Below, piece by piece: positions 16,646-24,451 of a DNA stretch of 64,000 nt. The translations under genes were made by a program, and so were the position numbers. The DNA is from Pseudoalteromonas sp. OOF1S-7 (GTDB lineage: Bacteria > Pseudomonadota > Gammaproteobacteria > Enterobacterales > Alteromonadaceae): contig NZ_JAKRFZ010000017.1 of assembly GCF_022347765.1 (NCBI RefSeq), forward strand, positions 43,108-107,107, given 5' to 3'. Positions within the stretch are counted from its first letter, which is position 1. Every line of letters starts with the position of its first letter. The notes beneath the pieces are model-generated. The model worked only from the letters and a program-made list of their open reading frames with translations, did no database searches and had not been told where the DNA came from.

Positions 16646-18952
16646 ATGGTCAATGTTTCGCTAGAAGTAGCAATCAATAACGGAGTTTCGGCGAAGGGAA
16701 AAGATCAAACGGAACAAGCTGAAGAAACTGGCTTTCTCGCCATGTTGGCTCAGGCAGAGCAAGATAGCAGCGAACAAGCGTCTCAGCCTGAGTCAGATAG
16801 CTCAGCTGGTGAATACGCCGCATTACCTGCTGGTCTGGACCGTCGTCTGGGCCTGGATGATAGCAATGTGCCGAAAAACACAAAAACTAAGCCAGATGAA
16901 CCGTTAAAGCTGGATGACGCTGAACTACCCGGGCAGAGCGGTACGAAACCAGATACTGCGATTGTTACAAACCACAGTGATGCCGACGATCTGCTTGCAC
17001 AGATCACCTCATCAAATGCGCAAAGCACGGATGTCGCACATAATCTGGCACCGGTCCCCAAAGCACTCAAGGACTATCTGGGTAAAGAAGCCTTGGTAAC
17101 ATCACCTGAGATTAAAAAGCCCATCGACAATATTGGACCTGTCGTACCTGCTCCTGCAGAGCAAGGAGATCAACCCCAGGATCCTGAACTGCTCGGCGCT
17201 AATCCGAAAGTGGTTGTCTCAAGCGCAAATGCCCAGCCAGATGCAAATGCGCATTTAGGCGCTAAGTCTATGGGAAGCAAGGAGCAGATAGAGAGCCCCG
17301 ATGAACTGGTCATCGCCAAACGAATTGACCGAGTGGGTCCAGTCGTCACGCAGCCAAGCGATAGTTCCTTACCGGCAGAAACGGACGATCTTCCTGTTAA
17401 AGGAGAAGCAAAATCGACCGGACTGGCGCAAATGTTAAAGTCCGATGCTACAGAAGATACTAAACGCACGGCAAACATGACGTCGAGTGACGACCAGAAA
17501 AACGCGCCACAGACTAAACCATTACAGACTGACCAGCCGTTGTCAGCGGTCAAGTCAGTAACCAGTGAGTCCCCTTCGGTAACTCCTAACCCTATGATGG
17601 AAAAAGAAATGGCACTGGTGCGTGAGCAAGCCTCTGTACCGAGTGCTGCACACAAACAGGTGGGTGAATCAGAACCGGTTACGGGTAAAGTCGGTCCGCG
17701 GCCTGCTGACCAAGTGGGCCCGGTGATCACGACACCACTGGGCAGTAAAGTACAAGAACCGGTGAGTGATGAGGCTCAGGCTGCAAACACAGATAAGACA
17801 ACAAAAACACACCAGCCAGCTCAGCCTCTGCAGAGCAACAATGTCGTCAGTTCAAGCGATCTGAAAGTGATGGTTGAAGCACTTTCCCCACAACAAAAAC
17901 AAACGCTTGCGGCTAACCTCCAATCTCAGCTGGACAGTGGAGCGTTAAGCCACCCGGAACATCGCGCGAAAGCCGAGCAGCTACTGCAAGAGTTGGGGGT
18001 TAAACCTCAGGTGGCCGGCTCGAACAAGGCGCAAGACATGACAGAATCGCAGGCCAAGTCGCCAGTTCAGGCTGATAAGGCAGTGCAGAACGATAAAGCA
18101 GAGCGAACCGTCGCACCGGAAAATAACAGTAAAACGGCAAGCCTTGTTGCTCCGGCCGCACCCGAGAAGGTTAACAAACAGAGCGCTGCTGTGAGTCAGT
18201 CAGCTGCAGGTAGCACAGATCAGAAATCCCAGTTTAAGGACGCTCAGCAACAAACGGTTGTTATAGATTCACAGGACGGTGAGCACCCTGAATTAGCGCA
18301 GCTCAGAAACGAGGGCGGGCAGTCTGAGCAGCAAAATTCACAACAGCGCAGTGCCATGCCAGCACCGGTAGAGAACATCTTTAAGGCCATTCGTGGCGAG
18401 CGCGTGGATGACGGGATAAAAAACGAGTTTAATGAAGTGCTTGCACAAGTAGAGCAGGTCCGACAGAGCCAGCAGGTTAATCAGCAAAGTGCAGTGACTC
18501 AAAAAGCCATGCAGACTGATCCTGCGGTCAATCAGGCCATTAACATCGCCCGTAATGATGCAGTGAAAGCGTTACAGGAACGGGTGAATATGATGCTCAA
18601 TATCAACAATAAAGAGGCTGAAATCCGTCTCGACCCGCCTGAGCTGGGCAGTATGCAGATCCGCATTCGATCTGAGGGTGAGCAGGCACAGGTAAACTTT
18701 GTTGTGCAAAATCAGCAGGCAAAAGAACAATTAGAACAGTCCATGCCGAAGCTCAGAGAGATGCTTGCCGAGCAGGGGATCCAGCTGGGAGAAAGCAATA
18801 TTCAGCAAGGGCAAGGCGGTGAACAACACCAGCAAGAAGCATCGCAAGGCCATGGAACACTTGCTAATAATGGCAGTGAAGCGCAAAATAACGGCCAACA
18901 ATCAACGACTAGCAGACGGCAAAGTGATTCAGCAATAGATTACTATGCGTAA
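16646..18952 (+). CDS. fliK: Flagellar hook-length control protein FliK
   Basis: A 768-residue secreted ruler that measures the hook and triggers the FlhB specificity switch. Residues 1 to about 570 are low-complexity, polar and probably disordered. They include three variants of a GPVV/GPVI motif (near 17130, 17336 and 17715). The C-terminal Flg_hook domain (about 640-730) shows AEIRLDPPELGSMQIRIR and VNFVVQNQQAKEQLEQSMP. A Gln/His-rich tail follows. It is long for a FliK, as is common in this bacterial group. It heads the unit fliKLMNOPQR-flhB. Confidence 0.92.
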   Translation: MVNVSLEVAINNGVSAKGKDQTEQAEETGFLAMLAQAEQDSSEQASQPESDSSAGEYAALPAGLDRRLGLDDSNVPKNTKTKPDEPLKLDDAELPGQSGTKPDTAIVTNHSDADDLLAQITSSNAQSTDVAHNLAPVPKALKDYLGKEALVTSPEIKKPIDNIGPVVPAPAEQGDQPQDPELLGANPKVVVSSANAQPDANAHLGAKSMGSKEQIESPDELVIAKRIDRVGPVVTQPSDSSLPAETDDLPVKGEAKSTGLAQMLKSDATEDTKRTANMTSSDDQKNAPQTKPLQTDQPLSAVKSVTSESPSVTPNPMMEKEMALVREQASVPSAAHKQVGESEPVTGKVGPRPADQVGPVITTPLGSKVQEPVSDEAQAANTDKTTKTHQPAQPLQSNNVVSSSDLKVMVEALSPQQKQTLAANLQSQLDSGALSHPEHRAKAEQLLQELGVKPQVAGSNKAQDMTESQAKSPVQADKAVQNDKAERTVAPENNSKTASLVAPAAPEKVNKQSAAVSQSAAGSTDQKSQFKDAQQQTVVIDSQDGEHPELAQLRNEGGQSEQQNSQQRSAMPAPVENIFKAIRGERVDDGIKNEFNEVLAQVEQVRQSQQVNQQSAVTQKAMQTDPAVNQAINIARNDAVKALQERVNMMLNINNKEAEIRLDPPELGSMQIRIRSEGEQAQVNFVVQNQQAKEQLEQSMPKLREMLAEQGIQLGESNIQQGQGGEQHQQEASQGHGTLANNGSEAQNNGQQSTTSRRQSDSAIDYYA

Positions 18953-18996
18953 CAGCTGCTATGATTAAGGTTAGAGTGACTTAAAGAAGCGCGAAT

Positions 18997-19521
18997 ATGG
19001 CAGAAGAAAGCGATTTAGAAATAGAAGAAACTGGTGGCTCGAAGAAAAAGTTGATTATCATTATTGCCGCCGTGGTTGTTGTTTTAGCCGCGGTTGCAGG
19101 CTACTTTTTATTTGCAGGGTCAGATGACGCGCCCGAATCGCTGGCAGAAGAAACGACCGAGCAGCAAGTTCAGGCTTCGCAGCAAAATGCAGCACAAACA
19201 GGCAGTGCACTATATGTTGCTATGCCCAGGCCCTTTGTGTTCAACGTACCGGGTGCGAGTCGTGACCGCATAGTACAAATAAAGGTACAATTGCTGGTCC
19301 GCGGAGATGTTAACGAAGAGGTGGCTAAGAAGCATATTCCTCTGATCGAGGGTACCCTGCTAAGTGTGTTTTCTACCACAACCGCTGATGAATTGAGTAC
19401 CAGTGCGGGCAAAGAGACTTTGCGTCTGAGCGCGCTGGATAAAGTTCAGGCTGCAATGGAAAGCGTTGAGGGCAGCAAGGTGGTTGAGCGCGTATTATTT
19501 ACCGGTTTTGTAATGCAGTAG
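18997..19521 (+). CDS. fliL: Flagellar basal-body protein FliL
   Basis: A 174-residue single-pass inner-membrane protein that supports the stator ring. A short charged N-terminus precedes one transmembrane helix (about 17-41). The periplasmic domain has YVAMPRPFVFNV, IKVQLLVRG and the C-terminal VERVLFTGFVMQ typical of FliL. It sits between fliK and fliM as in other polar flagellar clusters; fliM starts nine bases later. Confidence 0.94.
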   Translation: MAEESDLEIEETGGSKKKLIIIIAAVVVVLAAVAGYFLFAGSDDAPESLAEETTEQQVQASQQNAAQTGSALYVAMPRPFVFNVPGASRDRIVQIKVQLLVRGDVNEEVAKKHIPLIEGTLLSVFSTTTADELSTSAGKETLRLSALDKVQAAMESVEGSKVVERVLFTGFVMQ

Positions 19522-19530
19522 GAAGAGTCA

Positions 19531-20625
19531 GTGAGCGACTTATTATCACAAGACGAAATCGATGCCTTATTGCATGGTGTCGATGAAGTCGAAGAAGAAG
19601 AGGTCCCGGATAGTGACGATGGCGGGACCAGTAACGCCCTACAATACGACTTTTCGTCGCAGGACCGTATCGTCCGTGGTCGCATGCCAACGCTGGAAAT
19701 CGTTAATGAACGATTTGCCCGGCATATGCGGATCAGCCTGTTTAACATGATGCGTCGTACCGCTGAAGTGTCAATCAATGGCGTACAGATGCTCAAGTTT
19801 GGCGAGTACATTCATACCCTGTTTGTGCCAACCAGCTTGAACATGGTGCGTTTTCGTCCACTGAAGGGCACTGGATTGATCACCATGGAAGCCCGTCTGG
19901 TGTTCATTCTGGTGGATAACTTCTTCGGTGGTGACGGCCGTTACCATGCAAAAATTGAAGGGCGTGAGTTTACGCCTACAGAGCGGCGGATCGTTCAGAT
20001 GCTGCTCAAAATTATTTTTGAAGATTATAAAGAAGCCTGGGCGCCGGTCATGGATGTGTCATTTGAATACCTGGACTCAGAAGTTAACCCGGCGATGGCC
20101 AACATTGTCTCACCGACAGAGGTGGTGGTGATCAGCTCATTTCACATTGAGCTGGACGGGGGAGGCGGAGACTTCCATATTTCCCTGCCTTATTCGATGC
20201 TCGAACCTATTCGGGAACTGCTTGACGCAGGTGTTCAGTCGGACACTGAAGACACCGATTTACGCTGGAGTAAGGCACTGCGTGATGAGATTATGGATGT
20301 TGAAGTTGAGCTGTCTACACAGTTGCTTGAGGTCGATCTGTCCCTGGAGCAAATCATGCAGTTAAAAGCGGGCGATATTATTCCCGTTGAAATGCCTGAG
20401 CATATCACAGTGTTTGTAGAAGAGTTGCCCACTTTCCGAGCTAAGATGGGCCGCTCTCGTGATAATGTGGCACTGCAGATCAGTGAGAAGATCAAACGCC
20501 CGGAATCTGTGAAGTCTGAACTTCACGTGTTTACAAAGGGTGGTAAGAAGCTGGACTCGGACGCCGAGCTGGCAGAGTTAGAAGAAGATTTACACCTGTC
20601 TGAAGGTGTGGATTTAGATTGGTGA
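19531..20625 (+). CDS. fliM: Flagellar motor switch protein FliM
   Basis: A 364-residue C-ring protein that binds CheY-P and changes rotation direction. The start is GTG at 19531. The N-terminal CheY-binding peptide DLLSQDEIDALLHG is intact (residues 3-16). The middle domain shows QDRIVRGRMPTLEIVNERFARH and FGEYIHTLFVPTSLN; the C-terminal SpoA domain follows. Its N-terminal peptide resembles the CheZ tail and three repeats in CheA from the same region. Confidence 0.96.
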   Translation: MSDLLSQDEIDALLHGVDEVEEEEVPDSDDGGTSNALQYDFSSQDRIVRGRMPTLEIVNERFARHMRISLFNMMRRTAEVSINGVQMLKFGEYIHTLFVPTSLNMVRFRPLKGTGLITMEARLVFILVDNFFGGDGRYHAKIEGREFTPTERRIVQMLLKIIFEDYKEAWAPVMDVSFEYLDSEVNPAMANIVSPTEVVVISSFHIELDGGGGDFHISLPYSMLEPIRELLDAGVQSDTEDTDLRWSKALRDEIMDVEVELSTQLLEVDLSLEQIMQLKAGDIIPVEMPEHITVFVEELPTFRAKMGRSRDNVALQISEKIKRPESVKSELHVFTKGGKKLDSDAELAELEEDLHLSEGVDLDW

Positions 20626-20653
20626 TGAAGAAGTTAATTAAGGTAGTCAGTGC

Positions 20654-21055
20654 ATGAGTGATGATCAAGATACAATGGACGAATGGGCGGCTGCACTCGC
20701 AGAGGCCGAGGAAGCCGACCAGGACGGTGCTGAAGCCGAAGTTGCGGAACTGGAAGAGTTACAAGACAGTGGCGCTTCTTTGAGTGCCGATGAGAAGCGC
20801 AAGCTCGATACGATTTTAGATATCCCGGTCACCATTTCGATGGAAGTGGGGCGCTCTAAGATCAACATTCGTAATTTGCTTCAGCTGAACCAGGGCTCTG
20901 TTGTTGAATTAGATCGGGTTGCCGGTGAGCCTTTGGACGTGCTGGTCAATGGCACGCTGATAGCTCATGGCGAAGTGGTCGTTGTAAACGACAAGTTTGG
21001 TATCCGCCTGACTGACGTGATCAGCCAGGTTGAACGTATCAAAAAGCTCCGCTAG
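20654..21055 (+). CDS. fliN: Flagellar motor switch protein FliN
   Basis: A 133-residue C-ring subunit. An acidic N-terminal extension is followed by the SpoA domain with ILDIPVTISMEVGRSKINIRNLLQL, GSVVELDRVAGEPLDVLVNG and the C-terminal FGIRLTDVISQVERIKKLR. The last codons approach or overlap the possible upstream starts of fliO. Confidence 0.95.
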   Translation: MSDDQDTMDEWAAALAEAEEADQDGAEAEVAELEELQDSGASLSADEKRKLDTILDIPVTISMEVGRSKINIRNLLQLNQGSVVELDRVAGEPLDVLVNGTLIAHGEVVVVNDKFGIRLTDVISQVERIKKLR

Positions 21056-21065
21056 CAGACTGTTG

Positions 21066-21437
21066 ATGAGTGCTTTGATGTTCTCCAGCGTGGCTGCGGC
21101 GCAGCCACCAGGTGGGCTCAGCAGTGAATTACTGTCTGTTGGCCTGTCTTTAGCTTTTGTGGTTGTTGCAATCATTGGCCTTGCGCTACTGGTGAAGCGT
21201 TTCAATCCTAATTTGGGTAACAGCCAGGATTTTAAGGTGATCCGCAGTTTACCTCTGGGCAGTAAAGAGCGATTGTTGGTCATAGAAATTGACGACAAGC
21301 AACACTTACTCGGTGTAACACCGCAAAGTATCAATTACTTATATCAGTTAGAGTCGCCGCTAGAAGTGACACCCACAGCGCCCTTTGCAAAAGAACTCAG
21401 TCGCTTAATGTCTGGTGCAAATAACAATAAGAAATAG
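21066..21437 (+). CDS. fliO: Flagellar export protein FliO
   Basis: A small membrane protein that helps assemble the FliP ring of the export gate. From the ATG at 21066 it has 123 residues: a signal-like N-terminus ending SSVAAAQ, one clear transmembrane helix (LLSVGLSLAFVVVAIIGLALL) and a cytoplasmic domain with SLPLGSKERLLVIEI and HLLGVTPQSINYL, typical of FliO. The frame is open from a TTG at 21030 inside fliN, so the exact start is uncertain. fliP follows after four bases. Confidence 0.88.
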   Translation: MSALMFSSVAAAQPPGGLSSELLSVGLSLAFVVVAIIGLALLVKRFNPNLGNSQDFKVIRSLPLGSKERLLVIEIDDKQHLLGVTPQSINYLYQLESPLEVTPTAPFAKELSRLMSGANNNKK

Positions 21438-21441
21438 ACTT

Positions 21442-22182
21442 ATGATCCGATTTTTACTCCTAATCACAGTGTTGTGCTTTGCTCCAGGTGCTCTGGCTGA
21501 CGGCATTGAAGCATTGAGTGTGACAACCAATCCGGATGGTTCTCAGGAATACTCTGTAACGCTGCAAGTGCTGGCCATCATGACGGCACTGAGCTTTATT
21601 CCGGCTGCTGTGATTATGATGACCTCTTTTACCCGCATCATCGTGGTACTGGCAATATTGCGTCAGGCAATTGGTTTACAGCAATCACCGTCGAATCAGG
21701 TCCTGGTCGGCATGTCTCTGTTTCTGACCTTTTTTATTATGGCGCCTATTTTCAATCAGATTAACGACCGTGCAGTTCAGCCTTATTTGAACGAAGAATT
21801 GACGTCAATACAGGCACTACAGGAAGCGAAAGAGCCGATTAAGGCATTTATGCTCTCTCAAACGCGCATAAAGGATCTCGAAACATTCGCAAAAATAGCG
21901 GGTTACGATAAACTGGATAGCCCTGAAGATACCCCCTTTGTCGTCATTATTCCGGCGTTTGTTACCAGTGAACTTCAGACAGCCTTTATCATTGGTTTTA
22001 TGTTTTTTATTCCCTTCCTGATAGTTGATTTGGTGGTTGCCAGTGTCTTGATGGCAATGGGTATGATGATGCTTTCGCCTATGATTGTGGCTTTGCCATT
22101 TAAGATTATGTTGTTTGTGCTGGTGGATGGCTGGTCGTTGATCATGGGCACGCTGGCGCGAAGTTTCGGCTTAGGAGTGTGA
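21442..22182 (+). CDS. fliP: Flagellar export gate protein FliP
   Basis: A 246-residue export-gate component with a cleavable signal peptide (MIRFLLLITVLCFAPGALA) and about four membrane helices. Family motifs include MTSFTRIIVVLAILRQAIG, SPSNQVLVGMSLFLTFF, FIIGFMFFIPFLIVDLVVASVL and MGMMMLSP. The ATG at 21442 puts the signal peptide at the N-terminus; the frame from 21415 overlaps fliO needlessly. fliQ starts two bases after the stop. Confidence 0.96.
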   Translation: MIRFLLLITVLCFAPGALADGIEALSVTTNPDGSQEYSVTLQVLAIMTALSFIPAAVIMMTSFTRIIVVLAILRQAIGLQQSPSNQVLVGMSLFLTFFIMAPIFNQINDRAVQPYLNEELTSIQALQEAKEPIKAFMLSQTRIKDLETFAKIAGYDKLDSPEDTPFVVIIPAFVTSELQTAFIIGFMFFIPFLIVDLVVASVLMAMGMMMLSPMIVALPFKIMLFVLVDGWSLIMGTLARSFGLGV

Positions 22183-22183
22183 C

Positions 22184-22453
22184 ATGGAACCAGAAGTTTT
22201 TGTCGACATTCTCAGTGACTCGCTCTTTATAGTCATAAAACTGGTGACGGCCATTGTACTGCCAGGTCTGATGATAGGTTTGGTGGTTGCGGTTTTCCAG
22301 GCCGCAACCTCGATTAACGAGCAAACGCTGAGCTTTTTGCCCAGGCTCATCATTACCATTGTGGCACTGATTTTCGGCGGCCATTGGATGACCCAGGTGC
22401 TGATGGACTTTTTCAATCAATTGGTACTCCAGATCCCTGAAATTGCGGGGTAA
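22184..22453 (+). CDS. fliQ: Flagellar export gate protein FliQ
   Basis: An 89-residue protein with two membrane helices, normal for FliQ, which packs around FliP/FliR in the export gate. VLPGLMIGLVVAVFQAATSINEQTLSFLPRL-type sequence (residues 25 to about 55) is the family core. It is tightly packed: two bases after fliP and six before fliR. Confidence 0.95.
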   Translation: MEPEVFVDILSDSLFIVIKLVTAIVLPGLMIGLVVAVFQAATSINEQTLSFLPRLIITIVALIFGGHWMTQVLMDFFNQLVLQIPEIAG

Positions 22454-22459
22454 ACTGCG

Positions 22460-23239
22460 ATGGAATACCCTCTGGCAATCATCATACAGTGGCTGAGCGA
22501 CTACATGTTGCCGTTTGTTCGGATCAGTTCAATGATCATGATCATGGCTGGTTTGGGTGCTCAGAGTGTGCCAACCCGAGTCAAACTTGCCCTGTCGATT
22601 GTGGTGACTGTGGCCGTAGTACCTGCGATCCCCCAGACTCAGTTTACCGATTTGTTCTCCTTTGCCATGATATTAGTGGTGACGCATGAACTCATTGTCG
22701 GGGTTGCGATAGGATTTGCCTCAGTACTGTTGCTCAACACTTTTATTGTCGCGGGCCAGATTTTGGCAATGCAGACGGGGCTGGGCTTTGCGTCTGTGGT
22801 CGACCCCGCCAATGGCTTAAGTGTACCTGCTGTCGGTCAGTTCTATCTGATCCTGGCCACTTTATTGTTTTTTGTCTTTAATGGTCATCTGATGATGATA
22901 AACATGGTGGTTTATAGTTTTCAGACCTGGCCTATTGATGGCAACTGGTGGGTGGTTGATAACTACTGGACGATAGTCACCTGGGGAAGCTGGTTATTTG
23001 CTACGGCACTGGCATTGTCGTTGGCTCCGTTAACAGCCATGCTGCTGATCAACTTGTCATTTGGCATTATGACTCGGGCAGCGCCGCAGATGAATATTTT
23101 CTCTGTGGGGTTTGCGTTTACTATGGTGTCAGGTCTGTTGATCATCTGGGCGACGTTGGGGAACTTTATTATTCAGTATGAGTTCCAGTGGCTGAAAATG
23201 ACCGAGCTAATGTGTAACCTGATTGGTTGCACGGTGTAA
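22460..23239 (+). CDS. fliR: Flagellar export gate protein FliR
   Basis: A 259-residue membrane protein with about six helices that completes the FliPQR gate. Family features include PFVRISSMIMIMAGLGAQSVP, HELIVGVAIGFASVLL, AGQILAMQTGLGFASVVDP and LLINLSFGIMTRAAPQMNIF. flhB follows 21 bases later with an AGCGGGAG-type SD. Confidence 0.96.
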   Translation: MEYPLAIIIQWLSDYMLPFVRISSMIMIMAGLGAQSVPTRVKLALSIVVTVAVVPAIPQTQFTDLFSFAMILVVTHELIVGVAIGFASVLLLNTFIVAGQILAMQTGLGFASVVDPANGLSVPAVGQFYLILATLLFFVFNGHLMMINMVVYSFQTWPIDGNWWVVDNYWTIVTWGSWLFATALALSLAPLTAMLLINLSFGIMTRAAPQMNIFSVGFAFTMVSGLLIIWATLGNFIIQYEFQWLKMTELMCNLIGCTV

Positions 23240-23260
23240 ACAAGTAGCGGGAGCAAGAAG

Positions 23261-24391
23261 ATGGCGGAAGATTCTGGTCAGGAACGCACGGAAGAGCCCA
23301 CGAGCAAAAAGATAGCAGACTCGCGCAAAAAGGGTCAGGTCGCCCGTTCCAAAGAGCTGGGTACCACGTTTGTACTCATATTCTCTGCTGTTGCACTATT
23401 GCTTTACGGGCCGGATATCGCCAAGGGTCTGTATAACATGATGGGTCGCATGTTTACGCTGAACCGCAACGAAACCTACGACACCACCAAAATGTTCTCG
23501 GTATGGGGTGACGCGTTTTCTGAAATCACTTTTCCGTTGGCTATGTTTGTTTTGATCATCATGGTGGCCGGGGTCATCGGCAATACTTTGTTGGGCGGTT
23601 TTAATTTTAGCTGGGAGGCCGCTGCGCCTAAAGCCAGTAAGATGTCACCGATGAAAGGCATTAAGCGCATGTTTGGGCCTCAGGCTGCGGTTGAGCTGGT
23701 TAAGTCAATCTTAAAATTTGTATTGGTGGCCGGGTTTGCGATTTTGCTTATCAAGGTGTTCTTCTACGAAATCCTGCATCTGAGTATCGAGCAAATTCCG
23801 GGCAGTATATTACACTCGCTGGAAATTTTAGCCTGGATGTTCCTGGCACTGAGCTGCACTATGATTATTATTTCTGCGATTGATGCGCCATATCAGAGTT
23901 ACAACCACAACAAACAACTCAAGATGACGCTACAGGAGGTGAAAGATGAGTACAAAAACTCAGAGGGTGATCCTCAGATTAAGGCTCGTATCCGCCGGAC
24001 TCAGCGGGAAATGTCTCAGCGGCGGATGATGCAGGAAGTACCTGATGCGGATGTGGTGGTCACTAACCCGACTCATTATTCTGTGGCACTCAAGTACGAC
24101 ACAGAAAAAGCGGGGGCACCCATGGTCATCGCCAAAGGCGTTGATGAGCTGGCAATGCAGATCCGTAAAATTGCCAAAGGTAATGAAGTCCCGATTGTTG
24201 AATCGCCGGTATTGACCCGCTCCCTGTATCATACCACGGAAGTGGGAGACCAAATTCCCCAACAGTTGTTTACCGCTGTTGCGCAAGTATTGGCGTACGT
24301 ATTTCAGCTTAAAAAGTTTAATAAGGGTCGGGGAAAGCGCCCGGTTGCACTGAAAAAAGACTTGCCGATCCCTGACGAACTAAAACACTAA
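23261..24391 (+). CDS. flhB: Flagellar export switch protein FlhB
   Basis: A 376-residue inner-membrane protein that switches export from rod/hook to filament substrates. After a charged start (RTEEPTSKKIADSRKKGQ) there are four membrane helices. The cytoplasmic domain contains the self-cleavage motif NPTH at residues 269-272, within VVVTNPTHYSVALKY, and PIVESPVLTRSLYHTTEVG. It is full length. An orphan protein related to this cytoplasmic domain is encoded at 40858-41154. Confidence 0.97.
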   Translation: MAEDSGQERTEEPTSKKIADSRKKGQVARSKELGTTFVLIFSAVALLLYGPDIAKGLYNMMGRMFTLNRNETYDTTKMFSVWGDAFSEITFPLAMFVLIIMVAGVIGNTLLGGFNFSWEAAAPKASKMSPMKGIKRMFGPQAAVELVKSILKFVLVAGFAILLIKVFFYEILHLSIEQIPGSILHSLEILAWMFLALSCTMIIISAIDAPYQSYNHNKQLKMTLQEVKDEYKNSEGDPQIKARIRRTQREMSQRRMMQEVPDADVVVTNPTHYSVALKYDTEKAGAPMVIAKGVDELAMQIRKIAKGNEVPIVESPVLTRSLYHTTEVGDQIPQQLFTAVAQVLAYVFQLKKFNKGRGKRPVALKKDLPIPDELKH

Positions 24392-24397
24392 ACTAAT

Positions 24398-24413
24398 TGG
24401 TATCAAACTTGCT
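24398..24413 (+). promoter_or_regulatory. Sigma-54 promoter for flhA operon
   Basis: TGGTAT-CAAAC-TTGCT: GG (24399-24400) and GC (24411-24412) ten bases apart, in the 60-base gap between flhB and flhA. The -12 box is perfect. The flhA ATG follows about 40 bases downstream. Confidence 0.65.
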
Positions 24414-24451
24414 TTGATGTAACTGCGTCAATAATTTGTGGTTTGTAAGTT

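Noticed and set aside
17170..17730. 186-codon minus-strand frame opposite fliK
   Set aside because: It mirrors the low-complexity part of FliK; no start signal or recognisable domain.
24392..24420. Fragment of the TATACCAATTT repeat between flhB and flhA
   Set aside because: The ATTGGTAT match is part of the sigma-54 -24 box; no inverted partner lies nearby.
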